From positions 47,943,402 through 48,007,401 of the forward strand of contig OV121086.1 of the NCBI GenBank assembly GCA_921293015.1: DNA of 64,000 nt, in the 5' to 3' direction. The position numbers and the translations under genes were made by a program. Below, piece by piece: positions 1 to 11,609 of this stretch; position 1 is the first letter of the stretch; every line of letters begins with the position of its first letter. The DNA comes from Phorcus lineatus. Lineage: Eukaryota; Mollusca; Gastropoda; Trochida; Trochidae. Under the pieces are notes generated by a model, which saw only the letters and a program-made list of their open reading frames with translations, searched no databases and was not told the origin of the DNA.

Positions 1-2430
1 ATCTTAACAAAAATAAAAAAAACTATAACGCTGTGGCAAGGAAGAATGAAATATTCGAGAGAGACGACTCAATGCAACTTCTTGAGTTTTTGTTTAAAAA
101 TCAAGAATGGATAGAATTGACTATTATGATGACAAAAAGGTGTAATTATTTGCAATGCAAAGTACAAATACTTACTTATATCAACAATATAGATACAGAG
201 CTAGTCAATAAAAATAATCTGTTTTTATGAACATCCGCAGATAAGATACATGTCGATATATCCCGGGAAGGCTACACCAAGTGAGAAGATATCGTGGAAC
301 ATAATCAGAACATGTCTCAAGATATTGCGAAATAGATCAGCTTAAAATAAGCATTTTCAACTTGTATCGTAGGCAAAAAAACGCCAATAATTATGTTTTT
401 AATAACTCGATGTGTTAGAACTTGTGTAACTGCAGAATTATGTTTCAATAATTTAATGAGAAATAAAATCCGCAAATGAACTACGGACATGAATTAATGA
501 CATAAAAGTCGCATAACATATTAAGTCAGATTCATCAATAGCTCACTGAGAAAATAACATTCTGCTTGTCGTATGGATATGATAGGAAGATAGGTTAATT
601 ATCAAGCCCCGTAGCAGTAGATCAGGCATATACAAGTAGGAGAAATGCAATAATTCTCAAATAAGCCAGTCATTGAGACTTGCGTCGTTCATTTCTTTTA
701 AGAGTATTATTTTTCAAAATGTGCTGGCGCTGTAGGTTAGCGGTTCCACACTTAAGTGTTTCTAAAAGGTGTAGTATTAGTTTTCTAGCAAGGTAAAGTC
801 GTCATCGTGATCTAGGAAAGCCAATTTGAAATACAAAACAAACCTCATTTCAGTCCTGTATTCTCAAAGGTCTAGTTCTGTATGCTATTAGAAAACTATG
901 ATTGATTTATTCAACATTTATATCTGTTTCATAACGTCCTTAAATGTCATCAAGGGAATCGCATTGGAAAATGACCGTGATATAGTGTAACATATAGCTA
1001 ACTGGAAATAGGTTAGAGAATAATTGATGAATTCACCAAAATTTTAATCATTGCAAACTTTTCTAGGCGTATAGAACATGAATCGTGTGATCACTTTGAA
1101 ACAAAATCACATTTACCAATTAAAAACCAAAGAAACATAACAAATCGTGACGCTGTTAAAATGTAAAGACATTAGACTCGATGAAGACCAAATCAGTAGC
1201 AAAGTTAAGACCGTTTTCGAAGAAGATTTTGCACTAGTTTATTACTGAATCAATATATATGGACATTTTGAAACGCAAAAGGAACATAAAGCACATCAAA
1301 ATGTTTGATTGTAAAGAACCGTCAACGAAATGAACACAAAACCATACATTTATATAAGATTATCTAGAATTAGATAAATCTAATAAAGGTTGAAATCCCA
1401 AACCCGACTGTGCAGCCCACGTCACGAAATTGATACGCTATACACTGTCTTTGCTTGTTAACAACAATTAAGTATTCGGTTCTTCGTTGTGTTTTTCTTG
1501 AATTTTATATACATTAAATCGACTTGCAGTGTGTCAATCTTCTAGTATATGTTTCCATTATGACTCAATACCGTATATCTACTAATGGGACTTGCTTCAG
1601 GTTGAAACAGTTAAAGACGCCCACGTAAAGCAATATCACATTGCTGTTTTTTTCTATCTTTAGATTTCAAAATCTCGTTTAAATGGAGTAATGGTTGAAT
1701 TATTATCTGCAATTCAAACTTATGACTATCAAGCGTCGAAACATTATAGAAATGACTAAAGACCAGTTATGCATCAAACTACAACATCATGTAGCTGAAA
1801 ATTCATTTATATTCTAATCGTTAATAAAGTGTGCATTGTCAATAAGATGATGTCAACACGAAATATGGATTAAGTAAGGCAAGTAAGATATGCAAACATA
1901 TATTATGCGAAATGAACTTGCGCAATCGCTGGTGTACTAGAAATGTCGATTTATTTCATTAGCATGGCTTAGCGTATTTCAAATTATTGCAATTTGCATT
2001 TGGAATTGACGATCATTTTTATTCTATGAACGTGACGTCAATATAATTTGCAAATGTGAAATTAAATCCAAATAAAAAATTGGCGGTTGCAATAGGATTA
2101 GCAAAATTAATATGCACAAGTTTTGAAAGAGATATGACATAAAAAAGCGCGTCAATTTACGTTTACAAAATAGAGTTCAGTTGTATACAAAAAAAACCCA
2201 TTGTAGTGCTTCACAAATCGTATTCGGATAATAACAAAACAATAATCTGAAAACTTTAAGAAAATAAACTTCACAATAAAAGGACGCGAAACAAGGAAAT
2301 CAATAATCACTAGTTCCTGAAGCTAAAACTTAATTAAAAGACCAATATATCATGACGATCATTGATTATCAGAGTAATCAATAATCAAGACGATCATTAT
2401 TATCAATCAGTATGTTAAATTTACCTCTCA
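1..2430. other. AT-rich stretch without a supported gene
   Basis: I see no convincing exon, repeat array or RNA gene here. The 65-codon frame at 33-230 is AT-driven and of chance length. A perfect CRE octamer (TGACGTCA) lies at 2033-2040 with no gene start beside it. Near 2354-2405 the string GACGATCATT occurs twice with ATTATCA close by, too short to call a repeat family. Confidence 0.6.
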
Positions 2431-2537
2431 AGGCAGCTTGCCTATGAATCCGTCGACAAAGGTATCCACTCTCCATAAGGTATACAAGATAAAGCGAATC
2501 CGTCAGCTCGATTGAAGCAAATGATTAGAAAAGCAGT

Positions 2538-2710
2538 ATGTCAACGGTATGTTCAGCTCCGCAGCTCATCTCGCTGCAAGGAGCTCTAAATGACCCCGGG
2601 AATAGTCCAGCACAGTGAGTGTTGTACCTCCACTGACCAATTACGTCATACGGCTTGAAGCCTCCCCCGAAATCCCTATACAATGAACGCGTGTCATCGA
2701 TTATAAATCC
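2538..2710 (+). promoter_or_regulatory. Possible promoter island with CCAAT, CRE-like and TATA-like motifs
   Basis: This GC-richer island stands out from its AT-rich surroundings. A CCAAT pentamer at 2637-2641 overlaps a CRE-like TTACGTCA at 2641-2648, and TTATAAAT follows at 2701-2708. That order suits a plus-strand core promoter with a start near 2730. Just upstream, a 26-codon frame at 2538-2618 opens with an ATG in fair Kozak context, and its stop codon lies inside a GTGAGT donor-like string, so it may instead be a first coding exon. No coding frame follows the TATA-like box. The motifs are short and could be coincidental. Confidence 0.25.
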
Positions 2711-2759
2711 CCTTCATAATAGACAGTGACGGACGCGTTTGATAAAACGGTACTGCAGA

Positions 2760-3900
2760 AACATATGCATAAATATTTCAATCTGTCCTGTCACATGTCG
2801 TAAAGCGGTAAAGTGGAGACGCTCCTGAGGCGAGGTTGAGATTAGATTTAATTCGATCTAATCAGTGATAAACACTTTAATAAAGGGGACGTCTGCCAGC
2901 TGAATCATACTTGATAGAAGCAGCCTTTTAGCTGTTAATAATTATACCGTACAAGATCGCTTCAGATCTTACTTCACCGTAAATACTGTATATAGCGTAC
3001 TATTCTTAGACTAAAATCACCCTCGTGGCGGTTTCAAGACCAAATTCCAGTTCGCTTGAATACTTTCCTTTCCATTAATAGTTGTATGGATTATGCATTT
3101 GACCCACAACGTTGAAACCTAAGCTGAGGTTGTCGGAATACCGTCCTATCCGTAAGTAATTGTATTGAACACACTAAGGTAGATATTCGCGCAGAAGCTG
3201 TTATCACTATAACTCAGGTCGAGAGGTAAGCTATTCAATATATGAAACTAATTATGAGAAATATTCATGTTTCGTATTTTGAGACCACCTGCTTCATTAG
3301 AATGCTCTTGGGTGACCCCGATATTCATTCCATTAAAACATACATAATTTTCGTTCCATCATGCCACGGTGCTTAAAGTTCAGTCCACTTCATTTATTTA
3401 ATATCAAACGGAAATGCAAATCAAGGTAATTACCATTCTTCAATGATCTGTATTGTTGGCAGTATCGAGGTTTTATCGTATGCTAATGAGGGCTAAACTT
3501 GAAGCTGAGATCAATCGGCTTCCGCCGAAGCAAATTTATTTCACAGAATGAAATCTAAATTTCATTGATATCCAATATGCAAGCATGAATTTACGAACAG
3601 TGATCAGTAGCGTGAGTATTCGTGAACTCAAAGTAGTTGATATTTTCTTGAATATAAATAAACCGTTGTCCTTTGTGTTTTTATGTTCCCATTTATACAT
3701 TGTCATATCTTTTATTAAGGGAATATTAAATGTTGAACACACTGATCGTCTTCGTGAATGTTTCACATAAAACAACATCAGTATTTAAACACATACATGC
3801 ATAGAGTTATATCCTTAATTTAAATTAAGAGTGCACGCTTCTTAAGCCGATACGTTTAGAGAGCATGTCGCGTACAACCGTTGGAGGTTGAACGGTCTTT
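2760..3900. other. No supported feature
   Basis: Open frames at 3536-3778 (minus) and 3585-3770 (plus) overlap each other, are of chance length and have AT-driven composition. I see no splice or promoter support. Confidence 0.5.
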
Positions 3901-3902
3901 GA

Positions 3903-4325
3903 ACACCAGTCATTAACATTATGCGCTGGGATGATTTGATTACACCAATGACAACGCCGACTTCGACGACAGCTACGGAACTCTTGACAACCACGCCGCA
4001 GACGACAATAATGTAATGTAATGAGGATGATGATGATGCTAAAGATGATCTGATCAAATTCATGTTTCGATCGTATCTTCTGATTTCACTTGTAAGAATG
4101 AACGAGTGGTGCCGTGGTACATGGCCGGAACGTGGTTTGGTCACTGATAATCGGTTATTCATTCAAGGCTATAATATCTGTTGCAAACCATCATTTAGTA
4201 TGGATAATTACAGAGATGTACGTACATGTATATGGTATCCAAATGGTTCTTGTAGAGAAATAATACAAGAACTACAACGGCGGATAATTAATAGCAGTGA
4301 AAGTATCCTATATCCAGTTCCCTGA
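3903..4325 (+). pseudogene. Broken coding fragment, Thr-rich then Cys-rich
   Basis: One frame runs from just after a stop at 3900-3902 to the stop at 4323-4325, interrupted only by TAA at 4014-4016. Before that stop the product is threonine-rich (TTPTSTTATE, then LLTTTPQTT), like a mucin-type extracellular linker. After it comes an acidic run (EDDDDAKDD), then a segment with Trp and six Cys (EWCRGTW, YNICCK, RTCIW, GSCRE), like part of a small extracellular domain. An AG at 3908-3909 could be a splice acceptor. The region is visibly less AT-rich than its flanks. I do not recognise the family. It could be a decayed gene or transposon fragment, or two exons separated by an unseen intron. The opposite-strand 106-codon frame is its shadow. 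Confidence 0.35.
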
Positions 4326-7300
4326 GTTCTCAAGCCGCAAAATATTGCACTTACAATTCGATGATATCAACAAATGAACTTTTTTACCTGCAGCACGATA
4401 GTTTGGTCGAGTTCTATGTTCAATCTGTATCATAGCGACAGGGGAAAATTATATAACACGTTTTTGTCTATGCACTGCGTTGAAGCCAGCTGGTACTGGC
4501 TGGAATGAGTGAATTTAGGAACACTGAAAATAAATTTCAGTTTTATGCTAACCGTTTGTATATGGATAATTAGTTTTGAATCAGAGAAATGTCCAATTAT
4601 AAATTGACAAGATTAGATAGAAACACAGGTGAAGACATTCGCTTTTGACTACAACAACTAACTATGCAACCTTCCTAATGTTGAAATGGTAAAGACACTT
4701 AAATAAGACTGGACGATGAATCATGTAATCGGTTTTTTAAGTTTACAAGGAATTTCTCGTATCTCTGCTCCATTTTAGTATATTATTGATTTTGCTTCAT
4801 ACAAAATAGCTGACGGCACCCGATAATGGATTTTTTGAAATATGTATTTGCAGTTCAATGCCGTACTCCTAGGCCTGAAAAGAACTTGTCAATTTTCTCA
4901 CTAGCTCAAAGGATGATGAACATTTATTATTTTTTAATACAGCCAAATGTATGTTTTCTAACTAAATCCTTTGAAACAAACTTTATATAAATAAGCACAG
5001 AATTAAAAAAAGGTTTCAGCAAAGAAAGGAGTGGAAAGGTTTAAAAAGCGCAGTTTATTACACAAGAGTTGGACGAACCGATAGTTGATAAATTCATGAT
5101 TCTAAAATCATTGACCTTATTTATGAAAGTTATCATATCAGGTTGCAGCAGGGAATGGATTGATAAGAAAAGATATAGAATGTCAGTTATACTTCAAGAT
5201 CTTACTAATATCAAGGGTTTCTAATTACAGTGTAAATCAATGTATGTCAATGTTTCCTTTCACACAACTGATGATGGAACTTATTTCATGAACAACTACA
5301 AATGACATTTCATACAGTCTAAAAAATAGAAATTTATAGGTCATGATAAGTTGTATGCTTTATATGCTATATGATCATATCTTTTTAAACCCACCAATGG
5401 TTTCATAAGTAATGTTAAGAAAACAAAGAAACGTATTTAAAATAACCGACAGGGAGAGAGAGAGATTAACGTTAGAAATCAACCATCTTAGCATGCCTTA
5501 TGTGGAGAGTCTTATCTGAGAACATGCGGTAATTGACATTAACAAAATCAATTTATTTAACTGTTCTTGCAAATAAGATCAATAAGCTATAAAAGCTTCA
5601 AATTTGAAACATCCTTAACGCCAACCGTTAATTGGCGGGAGTGATGTTTGGTTGAGTGGAATGCAATGTACTATCTCTTGCGTAGATAATGTTGAGTAAA
5701 TTTTAAGGTATTGGAAAGAAAAATACATCAGCATCTCCTTTTTTTGTGCCAACGTATTTCACCATTTTATATGTCTTGAATGTTACAGATTTTGGAATTA
5801 AACACAGCTTACACTTGCCATGATCAGATCAAATACGTATCTAAATATACTTATAAAGAAATTTTGAAATCGGTACTTGAAAGTATCGGTCTACGAAAGA
5901 AAGCAAAGTGAATACAGTCGATGGTCCATTCAACGGACTCATGAGCAATAGAGACACAATGCCTTTCAACAGAGTTCCCTAAGGCGATCGCAACTGATAG
6001 TTGTAATTATAAACTAAGAACGTCCTCTAAACTCAGGGGTCTCTGTGCTGATAGGTCCTGGCTAACTATTAGGGAAACGTTCGTATCTGTAACCCATTCT
6101 TGATATAAATGGGTTACGTACATTTCAGCAAGGAGAAAGCTTTCTTTATAATCTTCATTAAACACGTGTTTCAGAAAGAAAACCCAATAAAAACCAAGAA
6201 CGTCTACAAACGTAAGCTTGTATCATTATTTGACAATCTTAAATTTCGCATACAGAAACGTATTATCACATGACTGAAATGAAACACTATTAATCTGTTA
6301 AAACGATTTCTTAAGCCATTCCTCACATCTATTATCTTGTTTTATCCATGCTTGTTTCTACCTGCACTGAATCGTATTATAAAATCTGAAATGAAAAGAT
6401 AATGACCAAAGAAAACTTAATAAACGTTTTAAAAGTACTTTTCATATAACGAATTAGAAGTCAGTATGAAATTTAAGGAAATGTCTCACCAAAAAGAGAG
6501 TTCAATAAATAAAAACCTATGCTAACCTATATTCTATCACGAGCAGTTCTCGGGCGACACAAGCTATTTGCAAAATGTCAACCAGTGAAAACACTTCATA
6601 CTTGAAAAGGTTGCCTGTTGTCAGCGAAGTTGATGACATGATTCAGTCGCTTTACTATGTGACCGTTTTCAGTCAAGAAATTGGAACGTCGATTAAATTC
6701 TAGTTTTTCTGAATCTTGTAAACCTCTTGTGACGTTATCCCTTCGTTTCGTATAATATCCTTACTTGCAGGGCGACACCATGTAGAGGCCTAAATGTAAC
6801 GTAAGAGACCTCGATTGGTGTTTCTTTGTGATTTTAAGACATGGTCACCTCATTATATCGCCTAACCACAAAATAAAAGTCACTCGTGTTAAATGAATTC
6901 CCATTTAATAAGATAAAACTTTTGAATTCACGAATGTAAGGCCGAAACTGAGATGGCATGAGAGGAAATGACAAATCATTTATTTCATTTGCGTGCGTGA
7001 GATAGGATTGAATTATCGGCTTGCTTGTGCTATTTTTGCAATTCCTTGATAGTTGACCCTTATACAAGGGATCTATTTACTATTTGAAATTGGGATGCAA
7101 TTAGTCTTTATACTGGGAATGTTTACGCTGTAAATGTTTGCATTTTACATTTCAGCGGGGTGCACGTGAGTTCTAGTGGGAATCCATGACTCTAGGTAGT
7201 GTAAAGCATGCAAAATGTTACGTGATACGAGGTTTCAAAGGTTAGGTTTGCCTAAGATGACACTTTTGTATCAACTGTCAACTTTAAGGTTACAATATCA

Positions 7301-8290
7301 AAATTAATAATAATTTTAATGATAAAAGATATAACTAAAGATATGTTTTCAACGACATGCTTTTGAAATCGTGCAGCTGTGTAATGCATTCAGTTTGTCC
7401 AGTTGATATACATAGATGTAAAGGGTTGTTAGTACCTTTTACATACTACCGGTTAAGGTTCGAAGTCGAGGTCGAACACACGGAAATGTTTGAGGCTTTT
7501 CGAATGAATACTTTTCGATGATTGAACAACTAACTTTGATTGAATCCAATCAGTCTTCTCTCTATCTAGCTCGAGAGGTGCTTGTATTGTTTGTGTAGGA
7601 TTTTATGACTTGGGCTACCTATGTATATGTGGGGAGGGAAGTAAAATGGGAGGAGTAGCATCTGATATATTATTTAAACTGATTTTATTCATGATGAAAC
7701 GGATTGGGAACAAGTTATCCAACATAGGAAACCCTCTCCTTGGTATTTACAATATTATACATTTCAATCATATTTACAGGATGACAAACACTGAACAAGA
7801 AAAAGCTGTAGGAAGAAGAACGGCAAGAAAGAAAGGATGAATGTAAACCAATTGTCTTACACATGGCCACAAGAATAGCTTTGTTCCATTTGCGATCACA
7901 CTATCTGCAATAATACAATTTGTCGAGTCCCTTGCGGGATTCTAAGCCACAACTTCATAGTCAGACAACACCGCGAGCGCAATCCATTAATTTGTATGGC
8001 ATAACATTATGCATGTCCCACTGTAGCTAGTGCCATGCTAAACACACATATCAAGCAGAGAAAGAAGAAATTTTAACATTACTAGTATGCTACACGTTTC
8101 TGTTATATACATAAGATCTGGTTGTTATTAAATGTTTCGTTTGATAAGTTATGCGTTATAAATCGCAACAAAGCAAAATTTGGAGAATGAAAAAGTTCTA
8201 TATAAGTTTATATATCAGAAAAGAGATCGGAATGATTGATTACAGCAGAAAGTACAGCAAGAGAGGATCACGCGAAGAGAGGTCACATGT
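4326..8290. other. No supported gene; scattered chance-length frames
   Basis: The frames at 6834-7067 (minus) and 7610-7840 (plus) are of chance length and lack convincing splice signals. At 6765-6789 on the minus strand a 25-base segment lies between a good acceptor and CAA|GTAAGG, but it is too short to claim. At 4489-4530 the text GGCTGGAATGAGTGAATTTAG loosely resembles a gastropod SINE-like repeat; I do not count it. Confidence 0.5.
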
Positions 8291-8292
8291 AC

Positions 8293-8515
8293 GACAGTGT
8301 AAGACGTCTGAGTACAGTTGGTAACATATATAATCTTTTCCAAGGCTGAGCGTTTATATACAGACATAAACGGCATAGTGTAAAACCTGTCCGCTGGCTG
8401 TTGGCTGGTGGCTACTGGCTTTTGGCTTTTGGCTGCTGGCTGTTGGCTGCTGGCCGTAATGGGAAGTCTGCTTGCTGATGGCTTCTGGTGATTGTCACCT
8501 GGGTTTTGGAGTTTT
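8293..8515 (+). repeat. Dispersed repeat copy A with GGCTGCT minisatellite
   Basis: The left part (GACAGTGTAAGACGTCTGAG, later CTGAGCGTTTATATACAGAC) matches copy C at 12483-12660 in the same orientation. It joins a module reading CGGCATAGTGTAAAACC followed by about ten imperfect 7-bp units of TGGCTGC/TGGCTGT/TGGCTTT type at about 8391-8455, then degenerate units to about 8515. The same module occurs inverted in copy B at about 11.64-11.74 kb. The 118-codon minus-strand frame across this stretch is a product of the low-complexity repeat and is not called as a gene. Confidence 0.65.
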
Positions 8516-8828
8516 GCATTTGGTGATTGTCTATTTGACATATCGAATTTGAATGCTGATCTTGGATTCAAAATTACTTAAAGAATGACAATCAGTATTC
8601 GAAAATACTTTATAATTTTTATTCAATTTATGAAGTTTGATTTTTTTTAGTATGAAAAGGTGCCCAGAATAAATTGTAATTTCCGACACATTTTCCATTC
8701 TAACTTCATCTATGTTATTAAACTGATTTCAATTGATATAAGATACTTTGAGCCATGTTGTTCCCATGTTTCCTCGTTGCGTTGTCAAATATCGGTCACA
8801 CAGTAATTCTTAGATTGATACTTTGTAA

Positions 8829-9008
8829 AATTCAAAAGAGGACTTGAATCTTTATGGCAGCAGGGAGTGTGGTTGGACAAATACTGGTGGGAGTGGGATA
8901 AACTCTTCTGCACTGAAATTTAACCTTGAGTTTGCGGTGAGATACAAAGAGAGGCTCCTAGTAGACCCAACTGTCTTCAGTACACATCAGAACATTCAGT
9001 ACAAATGA
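8829..9008 (+). CDS. Possible coding remnant or exon
   Basis: A 59-codon frame runs from after TAA (8826-8828) to TGA (9006-9008). The predicted peptide is not AT-biased (it includes GSRECGWTNTGGSG and RYKERLLVDPTVF). A possible acceptor lies in TTTATGGCAGCAG and a possible donor at GCG|GTGAGA (GT at 8936-8937). It lies on the same strand as, and just upstream of, the coding-like cluster at 9.3-10.5 kb. The length alone is expected by chance and I recognise no domain. Confidence 0.2.
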   Translation, partial: NSKEDLNLYGSRECGWTNTGGSGINSSALKFNLEFAVRYKERLLVDPTVFSTHQNIQYK

Positions 9009-9300
9009 CGTTATCTATTAAAAAAAATTAACCTTGATTAATACAGCTAGGTTTTCTACAATATGTCAACTCCTTTATTGATGACAGATTCTTCCACGAT
9101 TAGGAGCGGTGTGTTGACCATGGAAGGACCGTCACTAGGTCTTAAAGATCCATTTTCATTTTTGCATAATGTTCTAAGTAATTATAACGTATTCATTGCA
9201 AAATTAGAAAACGTTTAATTCAAACAAAACGACAATCAGACCAAAATTCATTAAAAAAATTAAAATTAAACGAAAGGGCATTCCCGAATCGACTTGATAC

Positions 9301-9308
9301 TATAAATA
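9301..9308 (+). promoter_or_regulatory. TATA box ahead of the 9376 ATG
   Basis: TATAAATA followed by GAAG is a near-ideal TATA box. A start about 30 bases on (near 9331) leaves a 45-base leader before the ATG at 9376. The leader contains GGATTGTGGG, which recurs at 9600-9609. Confidence 0.4.
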
Positions 9309-9375
9309 GAAGGGGCGTATTACTTGCAAGATCGCGCAAAGGATTGTGGGACGTAAACAGAGGATGTAAACAAAA

Positions 9376-9501
9376 ATGGCCGAATCAAGACGTTCGCGGA
9401 GACCGAGTCGAAAACTATTAGAAAGTTTGGAGGTTCAGGAAATGTTTTCATTTATTGGAGCATTTAGTTCGATAGAATATACGTTTATCTGCTCGAAATA
9501 A
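9376..9501 (+). CDS. Short plus-strand ORF or first coding exon, basic N-terminus
   Basis: The 41-codon frame starts at an ATG in an excellent Kozak context (AAAATGG) about 75 bases after a TATA box. The first 20 residues are hydrophilic and arginine-rich (MAESRRSRRPSRKLLESLE); after that the peptide becomes hydrophobic and ends at TAA, which suggests the real exon ends earlier. The only in-phase donor after residue 19 is GAG|GTTCAG (exon end 9432), which is weak. It would join in phase to the exon candidate at 9731-9822. I do not recognise the protein. It may be a gene start or the 5' end of a transposon gene. The promoter and Kozak agreement is the main support. Confidence 0.4.
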   Translation: MAESRRSRRPSRKLLESLEVQEMFSFIGAFSSIEYTFICSK

Positions 9502-9590
9502 TAAAAATAAATATCCATCATCGTGATCGGAAGCCATAACAATGAGATCGCGAAAAACAGGAAGTATGGTAAATCCTACACATAAAACTG

Positions 9591-9598
9591 TGACGTCA
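9591..9598. promoter_or_regulatory. CRE octamer TGACGTCA
   Basis: A perfect palindromic CREB/ATF site inside a cluster of coding-like pieces. Three other perfect copies occur in the window (2033, 14508, 54914). Confidence 0.35.
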
Positions 9599-9730
9599 CG
9601 GATTGTGGGTTCGTTTATACTACGGGAAGTTTTGGAGGGTGGTATACTTTGAAGTCAAAATTGAATACCTTCTCGTTGATTATAAATTATTTTTATGGTC
9701 TCAAAAAATTGTTGAAAGATTTTTCTACAG

Positions 9731-9822
9731 AACTGTATAGTCGGATGTGCGATATATGAAAACGGAGTTATTACTGAATGCAAAGTTGAAAATGGATCTT
9801 TAACTGGCACTTTCCCCAGATA
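9731..9822 (+). CDS. Internal exon candidate, Cys-containing
   Basis: The 92-base segment is bounded by a good acceptor (ATTTTTCTACAG) and a consensus donor (AGATA|GTAAGT). Only one of the three frames is open. It starts in phase 0 and ends with two bases (TA) of a Tyr codon. The peptide begins NCIVGCAIYENG and continues VITECKVENGSLTG, with three cysteines in about 17 residues and a glycine-rich hydrophilic make-up, as in small extracellular modules. It is in phase with the weak donor at 9432. No family is recognised. Confidence 0.45.
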
Positions 9823-10080
9823 GTAAGTTTATCATTATCCCTCTGATATAAACAAATGGTAGCTACTCTAAAATACAATTCCGGCAAGCTCTAGTTGGTG
9901 TCGTTTCATATATATTTAACATGTTTGAGCTGAAGGATCAAGGTGGTACTAGTCATAATCTGTGTCGTGTAGGGTTTACATTTACATAAATGATAAATAT
10001 ATTGCTCTTCATGTATTAAATAATAATTATCTGCTATTCATGTTGTTTGTTTAATATTTTTGGATTTAAGTAACAGGGAG

Positions 10081-10250
10081 TGTAACGAATGTACATAATC
10101 CTGCTTCATGCTTGTGTATATAAAGGAGCCTTTAATACAGTCTAGTTCCTCATACAGCAAGTCTAGATTGACTGACTACACATAAATTGTGGATGAAGGA
10201 ACATTTAATTATTAAAAATTTTCATAGACTAAATTTTAGTCTACGAATGT
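10081..10250 (+). promoter_or_regulatory. TATA-containing segment, possibly a solo LTR
   Basis: TATATAAAG at 10117-10125 is a strong TATA box, with a start expected near 10147 (TTCCTCATAC). The segment begins TGTAACGAATGTACA and ends ACGAATGTACA, so it has the TG..CA ends of an LTR and repeats ACGAATGTACA at both edges. The flanking pentamers GGGAG and GAGAG agree at four of five positions, a weak target duplication. A small palindrome (TAGACTAAA/TTTAGTCTA) sits near the right end. It could equally be an ordinary promoter for the frame at 10193. Confidence 0.3.
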
Positions 10251-10489
10251 ACAGAGAGAAGGGAGGGAGATCAGTGGAAGAAAGTCATAGGTCAAGATCA
10301 GCGATAAGAAGTTGACAGGCCACAACATTTTCACCAAAATTGTTTACATCTGGACTGTGTCCTTGTCTGGCTGCCTCAGGGCAGCTGGAAATGGCTTTAA
10401 TTGAGTATGTTGACTTTTTCAACAGGGCTCAATATATATCATATCAAGGTATGGGACAAATCTGCCAAGTAGTTATGAAGTCTTACTGA
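10193..10489 (+). pseudogene. Coding-like frame with one in-frame TGA
   Basis: From ATG 10193 one frame stays open to TGA 10487-10489 except for TGA at 10313-10315, giving 97 sense codons. The part before it is basic and Ser-rich (YREKGGRSVEESHRSRSAIRS). The part after it contains GLCPCLAASGQLEMALIEY and VDFFNRAQYISYQ, which reads like real protein. AG at 10378-10379 (TGGCTGCCTCAG) and CAAG|GTATGG at 10448 could be splice sites, making the second half an exon. The reverse strand is also open over part of this interval. A TATA box lies 70 bases upstream. The likeliest reading is a decayed transposon or gene ORF in which a codon such as TGG has become TGA. I do not recognise the family. Confidence 0.35.
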
Positions 10490-10914
10490 ATTGTTGATTG
10501 ATATTCTTCAGTGCTTGTCTAAATTCAGTACCATCAACAATTTGATTTGTCAGAATGACACTTTAAATTAAAGAAAATGTGAAAATATATATGTTTTTTG
10601 ACAATTGGCCCTCTTTCCTTAGTTTCTTGAATTTGAATTGACATATTTTTAACTGAAAAGGAAATGTCCTTCAGGTGTCAGCAATGATCTATAAAAACAT
10701 TTTAAATATAAATGGTACAAATTAGTTTGAAAAGTACCCAGTCTGTTGAAACACTAGTTGGAAGCCTATTGAGAATAGCATTTGAAGCATCAAAGTTACA
10801 ATTTCAACAAAGCATATACGTTACAAATTGCATCTAAGCAGCGAAGTTAGAAATTTTGTCACAGTAACGAAGTTACAATTTTAACATTTCAACATTATTA
10901 TCAAATCCTAAATA

Positions 10915-10990
10915 TATTAGTGCCTCGAGTTTGAACCCACCGTGTCAGGACTTGTCTTAGTCTAACAATTAGACTCTGAAATGAAAAATG
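10915..10990 (-). repeat. tRNA-derived SINE head (fragment)
   Basis: On the minus strand an A-box-like GTCTAATTGTTAG (10962-10974) is followed at tRNA-like spacing by a B-box-like GGTTCAAACTC (10927-10937). It resembles a degenerate tRNA-Glu/Asp-type head, but no full cloverleaf forms, so it is not an active tRNA gene. The upstream text CATTTCAGAGTCTAATTG recurs at 15118-15135 on the plus strand, supporting an interspersed family. The tail cannot be delimited. Confidence 0.35.
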
Positions 10991-11609
10991 CATCAGTAAA
11001 TCAAAAAATTTAAAAACTTAATATAAATTAAATGAAAAGGAGACTGAAATTTCTTCATTTTCAGCCTGCAATTAAGCTTAAAGTCATTTTATAGACTTGC
11101 TTAGGCTTCTACCTTATTTCAGGGTCTGGCCTACAGACTAGACCTGTCTTTACACTCTCACATGTGGTCTCCCTCGTTACTCTTTGCATTTGGTCAAATG
11201 GTCAACAGCTAGATTTCTCTGTTCGTGAGAAGCTCATTCATGAAGTATTTGACATTGATAATTTTGTTTGTATAGAATAATATCAATTAAAGAAGACAAT
11301 TCATGATCCTAAAATCCAAAAGAAGTGGTGAATCAATATTTTTACCCATTCAAGTAGTTCATAAATTCTTCAGCTGTCCATTTAATCCAAAGCTTGATTC
11401 AAATCTATAATTCCAATTTCTCTCCTAACAATATTTCACAAAAATATTATTGAAAGGGACAGACAGACGGATTTGGATTTATTACTAGTTCAAGAAAAGT
11501 AGGAGGGAACAATTACAGTTATGAAACTAAATCTAATCATTTGTGACTGTAGAACCTAGCAAAACAAAGTTTTATGTTTTTCTGTAGTAGAAAATTTAAA
11601 TATCAGCCT

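Noticed and set aside
241-280. 40-base exon candidate (RYMSIYPGKATP) before GTGAGA
   Set aside because: Too short and the acceptor is poor; segments like this are expected by chance.
4489-4530. Gastropod SINE-like text GGCTGGAATGAGTGAATTTAG
   Set aside because: Match is short and from memory, and neighbouring expected motifs are absent.
7455-7470. GGTTCGAAGTCG as a tRNA B box
   Set aside because: No A box or acceptor stem at the required spacing.
8215-8571. 118-codon minus-strand frame, Gln/Pro/Ala/Ser-rich
   Set aside because: It is a translation of the GGCTGCT minisatellite.
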